Source: Pontibacter beigongshangensis
GTDB lineage: Bacteria > Bacteroidota > Bacteroidia > Cytophagales > Hymenobacteraceae
Length of the DNA stretch: 64,000 nucleotides
NCBI RefSeq assembly: GCF_014332515.1
Contig: NZ_VFSD01000022.1
Span: 1-64,000 of the forward strand
Reading direction: 5' to 3'
Part shown: positions 26,169 through 33,425 of the stretch, piece by piece
Layout: every line of letters begins with the position of its first letter
How positions within the stretch are numbered: the stretch's first letter is position 1
Made by a program: the position numbers and the translations under genes
Notes under the pieces: model-generated
The model's database searches: none
Told to the model about the DNA's origin: nothing
What the model saw: only the letters and a program-made list of their open reading frames with translations

Positions 26169-26684
26169 TCAGGCACCCGCCTGGTAAGTTTTGAGCATGG
26201 CCTTGAGCTCCTGCCGGGCAATAAAGATGCGATTTTTAACGGTACCGATAGGAATTTTGAGTGTCTCCGCGATTTCCAGATACTTATAACCGACATAGTA
26301 CATCATAAACGGCGTACGGTGCTCTTCCTGCAAGGCCTCGATGGCAGATTGAATATCGTTCATGACGAAAGTAGCGGTACCTTTGTTTTGGGTAGTAAAA
26401 TTTTCGTCGTTGTTAAGGTGGTGCAGAAACTCATCGAAATCGGAATTGCTGCTGCGTTTGGTCACCTTGTTATAATTGTTGATGAACGAATTGCGCATAA
26501 TGGTAAACAACCACGCCTTCAGGTTTGTGCCAGGCGAGAACTTGTCCCGGTTTAGCAGCGCCTTCAGCAGGGTTTCCTGCACAAGGTCTTTGGCATCGTC
26601 TGCGTCCTGGGTGAGGCGCATGGCCGCCTGACGCATGTTCTGTGCCATAAGCTGCACATGATTACTAAATTCCAGAGCTGTCAT
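26169..26684 (-). CDS. ECF-type RNA polymerase sigma factor
   Basis: A 171-residue sigma factor with region 2 (about 12-80, ADDAKDLVQETLLKALLNRDKFSPGTNLKAWLFTIMRNSFINNYNK) and region 4 (about 115-165, FMMYYVGYKYLEIAETLKIPIGTVKNRIFIARQEL, the -35-binding helix-turn-helix). No anti-sigma gene adjoins it. It is the first gene of the carotenoid operon, so it may drive its own operon, as light- or stress-induced ECF factors do elsewhere. The DNA just upstream carries two matching TGTTTA-N18-TAAACA inverted repeats, probable binding sites of the CarH-like regulator encoded at 27188-28072. Confidence 0.9.
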   Translation of the reverse strand: MTALEFSNHVQLMAQNMRQAAMRLTQDADDAKDLVQETLLKALLNRDKFSPGTNLKAWLFTIMRNSFINNYNKVTKRSSNSDFDEFLHHLNNDENFTTQNKGTATFVMNDIQSAIEALQEEHRTPFMMYYVGYKYLEIAETLKIPIGTVKNRIFIARQELKAMLKTYQAGA

Positions 26685-26687
26685 ATC

Positions 26688-26779
26688 TGTTTAACGTTTT
26701 TGATATTTACGTAAACATATTAATCAGGTTAATCAATAACAAGCATTTTTGTTTAATTTTTATTTCATAATGTTAAACA
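26688..26779 (-). promoter_or_regulatory. Twin operator TGTTTA-N18-TAAACA upstream of the carotenoid operon
   Basis: Two inverted repeats have identical half-sites and identical spacing: 26688-26693 with 26712-26717, and 26750-26755 with 26774-26779, both separated by 18 nt. The first begins 3 bp upstream of the sigma-factor ATG. A 10-bp palindrome TTTACGTAAA (26706-26715) overlaps the first. Binding by the MerR/CarH-like protein is inferred from context. Confidence 0.55.
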
Positions 26780-26948
26780 GACTAACTTCTGCTTGCTGCA
26801 TCTTATTCCCGCCGAAGAATTTGTATTAAGATCCAGCAGCCCTAACTGAGGAATTTGTAAAGCACAGCGCACAAATCCGAATAGAATGCATTAGGAGCTG
26901 GCAAGAAAGGTTGCCAGCAGTAAAATGCCAACAAAGCCAGCTTGTAGA

Positions 26949-26992
26949 GCAGCAGCCCAAGGCTCCGGAGGGGCTTTTTGATTAGGATAATT
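26949..26992 (+). repeat. dispersed intergenic repeat, copy 7
   Basis: GCAGCAGC head, then CTCCGGAGGGGC, T5, GATTAGGATAATT. It points plus while both neighbouring genes run minus. Confidence 0.8.
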
Positions 26993-27129
26993 TAATTAAT
27001 GTGCTGATTTTCCAATTTGAAAATGAGAGGATGTGGAAATGTGGAAATGAATTCAGCTGGGTTAAAAACAGCAGCCAGCTCTTAACTATTTAAGCTGGTC
27101 CTGTGCCCTGTGCCCTTTTTAAAGATGAG

Positions 27130-27159
27130 CTCCGGAGGGGGTATTTCATTACAATAATT
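27130..27159 (+). repeat. dispersed intergenic repeat, copy 8
   Basis: CTCCGGAGGGGGTATTTCATTACAATAATT, 28 bp from the MerR stop at 27188 and oriented against that gene. It lacks the (AGC)n head. Confidence 0.75.
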
Positions 27160-27187
27160 CCAGAAGTCTGCTGTATGAGCCGCAGGT

Positions 27188-28072
27188 TCAGCGTGCTTCG
27201 CTTATCAGAGCCATGAACTCCTGCATACAGGAAAGGCGCTTTACGTTGGCCGGAAAGCTCAGAAAATCATACTGCACCTGGTGTCCATACACGCAGATGG
27301 TGGACTCTGGAAAAGATTTGGAGAGATTGTCGATATAGTGCTGCACCTCGCCTCGCTCCGGGCTGGAGGTAAGCACCGTGCACAGGTAATCGGCTTTAAA
27401 ATGCTGGTAGCACAGCTGCAGGTCCTCGAACGGAAGACTCTGCCCCAGGTACAGCGTGTAGATTTGGAGAGAACGCAGCAGGTAGTTCATGTACAGGAGG
27501 GCGATCTCGTGCATCTCGCCCTCGGGCAAAAAGAGCATGTAGGTCAGCTGGCCTTCTTTGCGCCGCACCACCTGCCCGTCTATGGCTACCAGGAGCTTCT
27601 GCCGGATCAGGTTGCTGATGAAATGCTCATGGGCCGGACTAATATTGCCGGTCTGCCACAGAATCCCGATTTTTTTTAGGAAGGGGTACACCACCTCCTG
27701 CATCATCTGCTGAAACCCGAGCTGCAGCGTGGCAGTAGACAAAACCTTGTCGAAAAGCGCCTCGTCCAGGTCCAGCATAGAGGTTATCAGCCCGTTGATG
27801 TGGTGGTCGAATTCGTAGGACTGCTCGCTGAGGTGCTGCACCATCTGCGCCACCTCGCTTTTACTCATTTTCGCGATCTTGGAGATTTTTATGCCTTTCT
27901 CGTTGAGCAGCGAGATGTTGAGCAGCCACTTCAGGTCCTCATCGTCGTAGTAGCGGATGTTGGTATCGGTTCTGGAGGGTTCCAGTATCTGGTAGCGCTG
28001 CTCCCAGATACGGATGGTATGCGCCTTGATGCCTGAAAGATGTTCCAGTTCCTTAATAGAGTAAAGAGCCAC
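27188..28072 (-). CDS. MerR-family regulator with B12-binding domain (CarH/LitR-like)
   Basis: A 294-residue regulator. The N-terminal winged helix-turn-helix is of MerR type (YSIKELEHLSGIKAHTIRIWEQRY, residues 4-27). It is followed by a helical cap with W139-x9-E149-H150 (LWQTGNISPAHEH), the motif that packs over adenosylcobalamin in light-sensing CarH. A Rossmann-like C-terminal domain carries E186-x-H188 (EGEMHEIA), where His would be the lower cobalt ligand. The classic ExHxxG motif has Ala instead of Gly at 191. Its likely job is dark repression of carotenoid genes. It overlaps crtZ by 20 bp. Dependence on B12 is inferred from the retained His. Confidence 0.85.
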   Translation of the reverse strand: MALYSIKELEHLSGIKAHTIRIWEQRYQILEPSRTDTNIRYYDDEDLKWLLNISLLNEKGIKISKIAKMSKSEVAQMVQHLSEQSYEFDHHINGLITSMLDLDEALFDKVLSTATLQLGFQQMMQEVVYPFLKKIGILWQTGNISPAHEHFISNLIRQKLLVAIDGQVVRRKEGQLTYMLFLPEGEMHEIALLYMNYLLRSLQIYTLYLGQSLPFEDLQLCYQHFKADYLCTVLTSSPERGEVQHYIDNLSKSFPESTICVYGHQVQYDFLSFPANVKRLSCMQEFMALISEAR

Positions 28073-28553
28073 GGTTTGTCTGCTTCTGTTTCCTGATTGA
28101 GTTAGAAGCTAACCGAAAATACCTGGGAGCCACCCAAAGCATGCCAAAAGATTCGGATCCATGCTTGCCAGGCACCTTGTGGTGCACTTTGTGGGCCATA
28201 TTTAGGGCCCGCAGGTAAGCATTGGACGTTTTGCCGAAAATTTTGAGCCTGCGATGGATCAGCACATCGTGTATCAGAAAATAAGCTGCGCCATAAAGGG
28301 TAATGCCTGCCCCTATCCAGAAGCGGTAATCCAGCGGGCTTTCTCCGAACACAAAAAAAAGCATGGCCAGAATACCGTAATAGGCGAAAAACAGGTCGTT
28401 CAGCTCAAAAGCGTGCTGGTGCCTGGTATGGTGCGACTTATGCAGGAACCACATAAAACCGTGCAGCACATATTTGTGCATGGCCCAGGCCACACCCTCC
28501 ATGGCTACAAACGTCAATATCATGATTCCAATGCCGGTTAGCATATCGAACAA
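28053..28553 (-). CDS. crtZ: Beta-carotene 3-hydroxylase CrtZ
   Basis: Membrane non-heme di-iron hydroxylase that adds 3-OH groups to beta-ionone rings, giving zeaxanthin or, after CrtW, astaxanthin. Histidine clusters are HKYVLH (H26, H31), H38-KSHH (H41, H42), IHDVLIHRR and MAHKVHHKVPGKHG, the CrtZ pattern. Four hydrophobic segments are present and the 166-residue length is typical. Its 3' end overlaps the CarH-like gene by 20 bp, coupling enzyme and regulator. Confidence 0.92.
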   Translation of the reverse strand: MFDMLTGIGIMILTFVAMEGVAWAMHKYVLHGFMWFLHKSHHTRHQHAFELNDLFFAYYGILAMLFFVFGESPLDYRFWIGAGITLYGAAYFLIHDVLIHRRLKIFGKTSNAYLRALNMAHKVHHKVPGKHGSESFGMLWVAPRYFRLASNSIRKQKQTNRGSLLY

Positions 28554-28595
28554 ACAGCAAGATGAACAAATGGTTTTAGAAATTAAAAAATATAA

Positions 28596-29405
28596 TTACC
28601 AGCTAACCCGTTCTTTGTTCAGAAAAGCGGCAATTCCGCGTTGGCAGTCTTCGCTGCTGCGGGCCACGGCATTCATTTCGGCTGCGTACTGCAGCGCATC
28701 TTCCAAAGATTTGCCCTGTACCCGCGCGATCATATCTTTGGTTACTTCCATCGACTGGCGGGAGTTTTCGGTGCAAAGCTTCTGGGCGAAGGCAAACACT
28801 TTCTCTTCCAGCTCATCGGCAGGCACCACATAGTTCACCAGCCCGAACAACTGTGCCTCCTGGGCAGTTACCAGGTCACCGGTGAGCAGGAGCTGCTTGG
28901 CCCGGGCCTCCCCTATTTTACGGAGCAGGAACACCTTCACAATAGCCGGAATAAAGCCGATCTTCACTTCGGTGTAGCCAAATTTGGCTTCCGGCACCGT
29001 AAAGGCAAAATCACAGACCGTGGCCAGCCCGCAGCCGCCGCCAATGGCATGCCCGTTCACCTGCGCGATCACCACCTTTTTCAGGGTGTAAATTGTCCGG
29101 AACAGCTCCATCAGGTGCGTGGAGTCGGCCAGGTTGTCCTGGTAGTTGTATTTCTGCAGCAGTTGCAGGTATTCCAGGTCAGCGCCGGCACAAAACACCT
29201 TGCCTTCGGCCCGGAATACGACTACCTTGCAGTTTTCGTCATCCTCGGCCCGGGTAAAGGCACGCTTCAGCTCCAGCACCACCTCGAAATTAAGGGCATT
29301 TCGCTTTTCAGCGCGGGCCATGGTAATGTAGCCCACCCGGTCCTTCACATGGTAGTGTACAAAATCCATCACTTGCTTTTCAGCAGCATTTATTGTATCA
29401 GTCAT
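28596..29405 (-). CDS. Enoyl-CoA hydratase/isomerase family protein
   Basis: Crotonase-fold enzyme of 269 residues. The oxyanion-hole segments are VFCAGADLEYL and GHAIGGGCGLATVCDFAF. A catalytic-type Glu is found in FGYTEVKIGFIPAIV, and RKIGEARAKQLLLTGDLVTAQEAQLFGLVN follows. The best-fitting roles are hydration of a medium-chain, methylglutaconyl or phenylacetate-derived enoyl-CoA; the family cannot be resolved further by eye. It starts 690 bp upstream of and divergent from paaA, so a link to phenylacetate degradation is attractive, although it is also 42 bp upstream of crtZ on the same strand. Confidence 0.88.
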   Translation of the reverse strand: MTDTINAAEKQVMDFVHYHVKDRVGYITMARAEKRNALNFEVVLELKRAFTRAEDDENCKVVVFRAEGKVFCAGADLEYLQLLQKYNYQDNLADSTHLMELFRTIYTLKKVVIAQVNGHAIGGGCGLATVCDFAFTVPEAKFGYTEVKIGFIPAIVKVFLLRKIGEARAKQLLLTGDLVTAQEAQLFGLVNYVVPADELEEKVFAFAQKLCTENSRQSMEVTKDMIARVQGKSLEDALQYAAEMNAVARSSEDCQRGIAAFLNKERVSW

Positions 29406-29835
29406 AATTCAGAAAGTTTTTGAGATGAACCTGCACTGGCCTTCCCGAAAACAGGTAACAGCAACAGGCCTCTCCATGTTCAGCCATTTGCCCTGTCCCG
29501 GCTACGCTGATTTGCTTTTCCGGCAACCTCAAGCAGCAGACATCCATTAAATAACAAAAAATACAGAGACTATCCAACATCTCCCACTCCCAATTGGTTA
29601 CCTTGGTAGTTCAAAATAGAACTCAGGCTATATTACGCCTCCTCACCACTACAACAACCGCACCATAAAACCAGCATAAGTCCCTTCCTCTGTCAATACG
29701 CAGCGCAAATAAATTAAGCTTCAAATTAACCCGGATCTTTTAAACTGTTTACCAAATTATATAGCGCTTAAGGATGCTAAAAATTGCCTTGTCCTCAAAA
29801 CTTTAGCTAAAAATCACTCGTAAAAACAAAACCTG

Positions 29836-29866
29836 TTGCTAACTAACGTTAGTTTGATTATCTTTA
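29836..29866 (+). promoter_or_regulatory. paa promoter with internal palindromic operator
   Basis: TTG (29836-29838), N20, TATCTTTA (29859-29866) approximates the Bacteroidota promoter. Between the two boxes is a perfect 14-bp palindrome AACTAACGTTAGTT (29841-29854), a typical size and position for a TetR-family repressor site such as PaaR. No regulator gene is present in the window, so the protein is unknown. Confidence 0.6.
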
Positions 29867-30041
29867 CTAATTCTGAAGAGGAGAATTACCAGCTCAGGCC
29901 ACGATCCTGGCTAAAGCCCAAATGAAGCACCTATTTATCAACTTGGATTTATCTTAGTTAAAAATAGCAAAGAGCGGCAACAAAAAACTACATCTGCATC
30001 TTCTTTTCAGATTTGGTAAGTGTTAGTAACAATCTATAATT

Positions 30042-30069
30042 GCCGGGCTGTCTTCAGTCCGGCTTTTTT
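30042..30069 (+). terminator. Terminator-like hairpin in the paaA leader
   Basis: GCCGGGCTG (30042-30050), loop TCTT, CAGTCCGGC (30055-30063), then six T. The stem is complete with one G-U pair. It lies 33 bp upstream of the paaA ATG, downstream of the presumed promoter, so it would either attenuate paa transcription or end a leader RNA of about 200 nt. Confidence 0.65.
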
Positions 30070-30095
30070 AGCTGAACCAAAAAAACAGAGCGCTT

Positions 30096-31082
30096 ATGTA
30101 TGGGGGTGGAAATACTTTTGAGGCCATAAAGGCAGAGGGATTAGAAGAAGAAGACGCGCGAAAGATGGCCGAGTTTGAGGGGCGCATTGCGCAGGGTGAA
30201 AAGATTGAGCCTGACGACTGGATGCCCCGGCTCTACCGCCAGCAGCTCATCCGGATGATTGAGCAGCATGCGCATTCCGAAATTATCGGCGCCCTGCCCG
30301 AAGGCACCTGGATTACGCGCGCACCGGGCTTCCGGCGCAAGCTGGCCCTGATGGCCAAAGTGCAGGACGAGGTGGGCCACGCGCAGCTGCTCTACAGTGC
30401 GGCCGAGACCCTGGGGAAATCGCGGGAGGAGATGCTCACCGACCTGATCAACGGGAAATCGAAATACTCTAACGTTTTTAACTACCCCACCTACACCTGG
30501 GCCGACTCCTGCATTATATCGTGGCTGATAGATGCCGGGGCCATCGTGAACCAGATGGCCAACTCCAAAGGCTCCTATGGCCCCTATTGCCGGGCGCTGG
30601 AGCGCATCTGCGCCGAAGAGGCCTTCCACCTGAAGTACGGACACGACTCGGTGGTGTACATGGCCACCGGCTCGTCCATACAGCGCCAGATGGTGCAGGA
30701 GGCCCTGAACCGCTGGTGGAGCCAGATCATGACCTTTTTTGGCCCCTCCGACAAGCTAAGCGTACACACCGAGACCCTCATGCGCTGGAAAGTCAAAATG
30801 GCCTCGAACGATGAGTGCCGCCAGCAGTACCTCGACATGTACGTGCCCAAAATTCTGGAACTCGGCCTGACCATTCCGGACCCGCTCCTGAAAAAGAACG
30901 AGGATACCGGGCAATGGGAATACACCGAGCCCGACTGGGACGAGTTCAGAAGGGTGATAAACGGAGACGGCCCCTGCAATGCCGAACGCCTGGGCGTACG
31001 ACGCATGGCCGAAGAACGGGGAGCCTGGGTACGACTCGCCCTAAAAAACCCAACCGCCAAATACGTAAGGCCACTGGCTTGA
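30096..31082 (+). CDS. paaA: 1,2-phenylacetyl-CoA epoxidase subunit PaaA
   Basis: Catalytic di-iron subunit of the multicomponent monooxygenase that epoxidises phenylacetyl-CoA. The ferritin-like helices contain KVQDEVGHAQLLYSAAE and ICAEEAFHLKYGHDSV, two E-x2-H metal-binding pairs. HAHSEIIGALPEGTWITRAPGFRRKL is a strongly conserved PaaA block, and WDEFRRVINGDGPCN lies near the C-terminus. The length of 328 residues is close to E. coli PaaA. It heads the paaABCD cluster, separated from paaB by 232 bp that hold a repeat copy. Confidence 0.97.
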   Translation: MYGGGNTFEAIKAEGLEEEDARKMAEFEGRIAQGEKIEPDDWMPRLYRQQLIRMIEQHAHSEIIGALPEGTWITRAPGFRRKLALMAKVQDEVGHAQLLYSAAETLGKSREEMLTDLINGKSKYSNVFNYPTYTWADSCIISWLIDAGAIVNQMANSKGSYGPYCRALERICAEEAFHLKYGHDSVVYMATGSSIQRQMVQEALNRWWSQIMTFFGPSDKLSVHTETLMRWKVKMASNDECRQQYLDMYVPKILELGLTIPDPLLKKNEDTGQWEYTEPDWDEFRRVINGDGPCNAERLGVRRMAEERGAWVRLALKNPTAKYVRPLA

Positions 31083-31155
31083 TTTTTTAGGAAGAGAGAG
31101 AGGGTGAGAGACACAACTCTTAGCTATATAGACTATTTAAGCGTGCCCTGTTTCA

Positions 31156-31198
31156 GCAGCAGCAAAAGGTCCGGAGGGGCATTTTCATTGGAATAATT
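31156..31198 (+). repeat. dispersed intergenic repeat, copy 9
   Basis: AGCAGCAGC head at about 31156-31164, then TCCGGAGGGGCATTTTCATTGGAATAATT. It lies inside the paa gene cluster, between paaA and paaB. Confidence 0.8.
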
Positions 31199-31314
31199 GG
31201 CACGAACCTATTGGAGCCTGTGCCTGATCCATGATTTGAGTAAAAGTAAATGAGTAACGAGTAAGCAGCATTAAACTCAGTGGCTCTGATTGTTAACCTT
31301 AAAAGTTTAAAATT

Positions 31315-31953
31315 ATGTCGCTGAAGTCTTTAGATCCCAGAATTAACCGTTTGAACCTGCCGGATGGGGAGCAGCCTCCTATGGAGCCTAAAGCGGCATT
31401 CGATCAGTTTGAAACGTACGAGGTGTTTGCCCAGAAGCGCGACAACACGCCTTTTACCTATGCAGGCCCGGTGCACGCGCCCAATGCCGATGTGGCTTTC
31501 CTGTTCGCTAAAGAGCAGTACAGCCGCCGGTCCGCCTGCAGTGGCCTGTGGGTGGTGCAGACCCGGCACATCATGGTGTCGCCTTACGCCAACGACGATG
31601 AATGCATCTACGACACCTTCAAGGTGGAAATACCTGAACACACTGCCTGGCCGCTGGAGTCTTACGAAGTGTTTCACTTGAAAAAACGAGGGAAAGCCCA
31701 TACACACATAGGGCGTGTAGGCGCTACCTCGTACCAGGAAGCTTACCACAAAGCTAAACAGGCCTTTGCTGCCCAACATCCTGCCGTTAACATGTGGGTG
31801 GTTAAATCGAAGAACGTGCTGCAGTCGGCTGAGGAAGACCGCGATATGTGGCTGACCCTGCCAGAAAAAAAATACCGCGAGCCCGCCGCCTACAAAGTGC
31901 TTGACAGAATAAAAAGCTTTAAGGAGAAGCAGCAAAAAGCCTTAAATAAATGA
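31315..31953 (+). CDS. paaB: 1,2-phenylacetyl-CoA epoxidase subunit PaaB, duplicated form
   Basis: Structural subunit that bridges the PaaAC complex. E. coli PaaB has about 95 residues; this one has 212 because the domain occurs twice. The first unit (about 33-92) has FETYEVFAQK, GPVHAPNADVA, AKEQYSRR and LWVVQTRHI. The second (about 117-180) has LESYEVFHLKKRGKAHTHIGRVGA, AKQAF and MWVVKSKNVLQS. The paired YEVF and W-V-V segments make the repeat plain. The stop overlaps the paaC start (ATGA), so translation is coupled. Confidence 0.93.
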   Translation: MSLKSLDPRINRLNLPDGEQPPMEPKAAFDQFETYEVFAQKRDNTPFTYAGPVHAPNADVAFLFAKEQYSRRSACSGLWVVQTRHIMVSPYANDDECIYDTFKVEIPEHTAWPLESYEVFHLKKRGKAHTHIGRVGATSYQEAYHKAKQAFAAQHPAVNMWVVKSKNVLQSAEEDRDMWLTLPEKKYREPAAYKVLDRIKSFKEKQQKALNK

Positions 31954-32705
31954 AAGAGGAAGCAATAAAAGACCTGCTCTACAAAATTGCCGATGACCAA
32001 CTGATACTGGGGCACCGCAACTCAGAGTGGACCGGGCTGGGCCCCATTCTGGAAGAAGACATTGCCTTCTCGTCGATGGCGCAGGACAAGATCGGGCATA
32101 GCCTGGCCTTCTATACCCTGCTGCACGAGCTGGGTGAGGCAGAGCCTGATCTGCTTGCCTTCTCCCGAAGCGCCACGCAGTTTCACAACAGCCAGTTTAC
32201 GGAGTTGCCAAACGGCGAGTTTGATTACAGCCTCATCCGCCACTTCCTCTACGACAACGCCGAAGCCATTCGGTTCGAGAAACTGAGCCACTCCGGCTAC
32301 GAACCCATTGCCAAAGTAGCCACCAAGCTGAAGGGCGAGATCAAGTACCATGTGCTCCATGCCAACACCTGGATCCGGAACCTGGGCTCCTCTACCGAAG
32401 AAGCCATTAGCAGGCTGCAGAACTCCCTGAACAGCCTGATGCCTTATGCGCTCGGCATGTTTGAGTTATCGGTGTATGAGCAGGTGCTCATAGACACCGG
32501 TATATATGCAGGCGAGGAGGCCATAAAAGAAGAGTGGCTAACCCGCATACAGCAGGTGCTGGCTAGCACGGAGCTTACCATGCCAGATATCCCCAGCCAA
32601 ACACCTATGCTGGGCGGCCGCTACGGCACCCACACCAAACACCTGCAACCCTTGTTGAACGAGATGGCCGAAGTCATAAAAATAGACCCTACGGCTGAGT
32701 GGTAA
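31950..32705 (+). CDS. paaC: 1,2-phenylacetyl-CoA epoxidase subunit PaaC
   Basis: Ferritin-fold structural partner of PaaA with degenerate metal sites. DDQLILGHRNSEWTGLGPILEEDIAFSSMAQDKIGHSLAFYTLLHELGE is the family N-terminus, and KGEIKYHVLHANTWIRNLGSSTEEA corresponds to the second helix pair. GGRYGTHTKHLQPLLNEM closes the chain. The length of 251 residues is standard. It overlaps paaB by 4 bp and ends just before paaD. Confidence 0.96.
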   Translation: MKEEAIKDLLYKIADDQLILGHRNSEWTGLGPILEEDIAFSSMAQDKIGHSLAFYTLLHELGEAEPDLLAFSRSATQFHNSQFTELPNGEFDYSLIRHFLYDNAEAIRFEKLSHSGYEPIAKVATKLKGEIKYHVLHANTWIRNLGSSTEEAISRLQNSLNSLMPYALGMFELSVYEQVLIDTGIYAGEEAIKEEWLTRIQQVLASTELTMPDIPSQTPMLGGRYGTHTKHLQPLLNEMAEVIKIDPTAEW

Positions 32706-32706
32706 C

Positions 32707-33192
32707 ATGGTGCTGCAGAAAGAAGACATACTGACCCTGCTGGAGGAGGTAAAGGACCCGGAGATACCGGTTCTGTCGCTCGTGGACCTGGGCGTGATCA
32801 CGGGGGTGGACATAGCCGAAGACGGCCACGTAACCGTGAACATGACCCCCACCTTTGCCGGCTGCCCCGCCATGGATTACATGAAGAAAGATGTGGAGCA
32901 AACCCTGGCCCGCCACGGCATCAGCAGCTACACAGTGCGGATGTCGTTCGATGACCCCTGGAACAGCAACAAGCTCACCGAGAAAGGCCGCGCCGCTCTC
33001 AAAAACTTCGGCCTGGCACCTCCCCCTACCTACGATCTCATTCTGGACCTCGACATTCTGGAGTACGCCACCTGCCCCAACTGCCAAAGCACCAACACCA
33101 CTATGCGCTCTCCCTTCGGCCCCACCCTCTGCCGCGCCCTGCACTACTGCAACGACTGCCACCAGATGTTCGAGCAGTTTAAGCCTTTATGA
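32707..33192 (+). CDS. paaD: 1,2-phenylacetyl-CoA epoxidase maturation protein PaaD
   Basis: PaaD carries an N-terminal MIP18/DUF59 domain (about 1-80: EVKDPEIPVLSLVDLGVITGVDI, TPTFAGCPAMDYMKKDVEQTL) linked to Fe-S assembly. A C-terminal Cys cluster (YATCPNCQSTNT ... LHYCNDCHQMF) probably binds metal. It is needed for the epoxidase to work in other bacteria. It starts one base after the paaC stop and is 161 residues long. The reductase gene paaE, which usually follows, is absent; the next gene is on the other strand. Confidence 0.95.
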   Translation: MVLQKEDILTLLEEVKDPEIPVLSLVDLGVITGVDIAEDGHVTVNMTPTFAGCPAMDYMKKDVEQTLARHGISSYTVRMSFDDPWNSNKLTEKGRAALKNFGLAPPPTYDLILDLDILEYATCPNCQSTNTTMRSPFGPTLCRALHYCNDCHQMFEQFKPL

Positions 33193-33310
33193 TTTGAAGA
33201 TTTGGAGATGTGAAGATGTGGAGATGAATTCGCCTGATTTGAGAAGAGCGAACAACTCTTTACTTTTCACTCCGTAAGCGTTCCCTTATCTGCAGAGGCA
33301 GTAAAATGCG

Positions 33311-33338
33311 CTGAAGGGGCAAATTCATTGGAATAATT
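33311..33338 (+). repeat. dispersed intergenic repeat, copy 10
   Basis: CTGAAGGGGCAAATTCATTGGAATAATT, a divergent copy located after the paaD stop and close to the terminator of the convergent M23 peptidase gene. Confidence 0.65.
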
Positions 33339-33357
33339 CATGCACGGAGAGGCTGAA

Positions 33358-33389
33358 ATGAAAAAGGACAGCCAATCTGACTGCCCTTT
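33358..33389 (-). terminator. Terminator of the M23 peptidase gene
   Basis: AAAGGACAG (33363-33371) pairs with CTGCCCTTT (33381-33389) with one G-U wobble. On the minus strand the stem is followed by TTTTTCATTTC, 37 bp past the peptidase stop. Confidence 0.7.
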
Positions 33390-33425
33390 CACATTAACAA
33401 AACCAATATTGAACAATTATATAAC

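Larger units (their letters stand above)
26685..27187. other. Intergenic region between the ECF sigma gene and the MerR gene
   Basis: Apart from the operator pairs and repeat copies 7 and 8, I see no gene, no RNA gene and no convincing TAnnTTTG box on the minus strand. The part from 26690 to 26790 is AT-rich. No clear terminator follows the MerR gene. Confidence 0.6.
29406..30095. other. Divergent control region between the hydratase gene and paaA
   Basis: About 690 bp without a convincing gene. The centre (29690-29830) is AT-rich. A promoter/palindrome lies at 29836-29866 and a terminator-like hairpin just before paaA. I could not identify a promoter for the minus-strand hydratase gene. Confidence 0.6.

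Noticed and set aside
24859..26187. A 442-codon frame antisense to crtI
   Set aside because: It mirrors crtI exactly, has no recognisable motif and a His/Val-rich composition typical of antisense frames in GC-biased genes.
29398..29580. A 60-codon minus-strand frame upstream of the enoyl-CoA hydratase gene
   Set aside because: Overlaps the hydratase start and shows no recognisable signature.
29866..30070. A cobalamin or other known riboswitch in the paa leader
   Set aside because: I looked for a B12-box-like or other familiar core and found none; only the terminator-like hairpin is supported.
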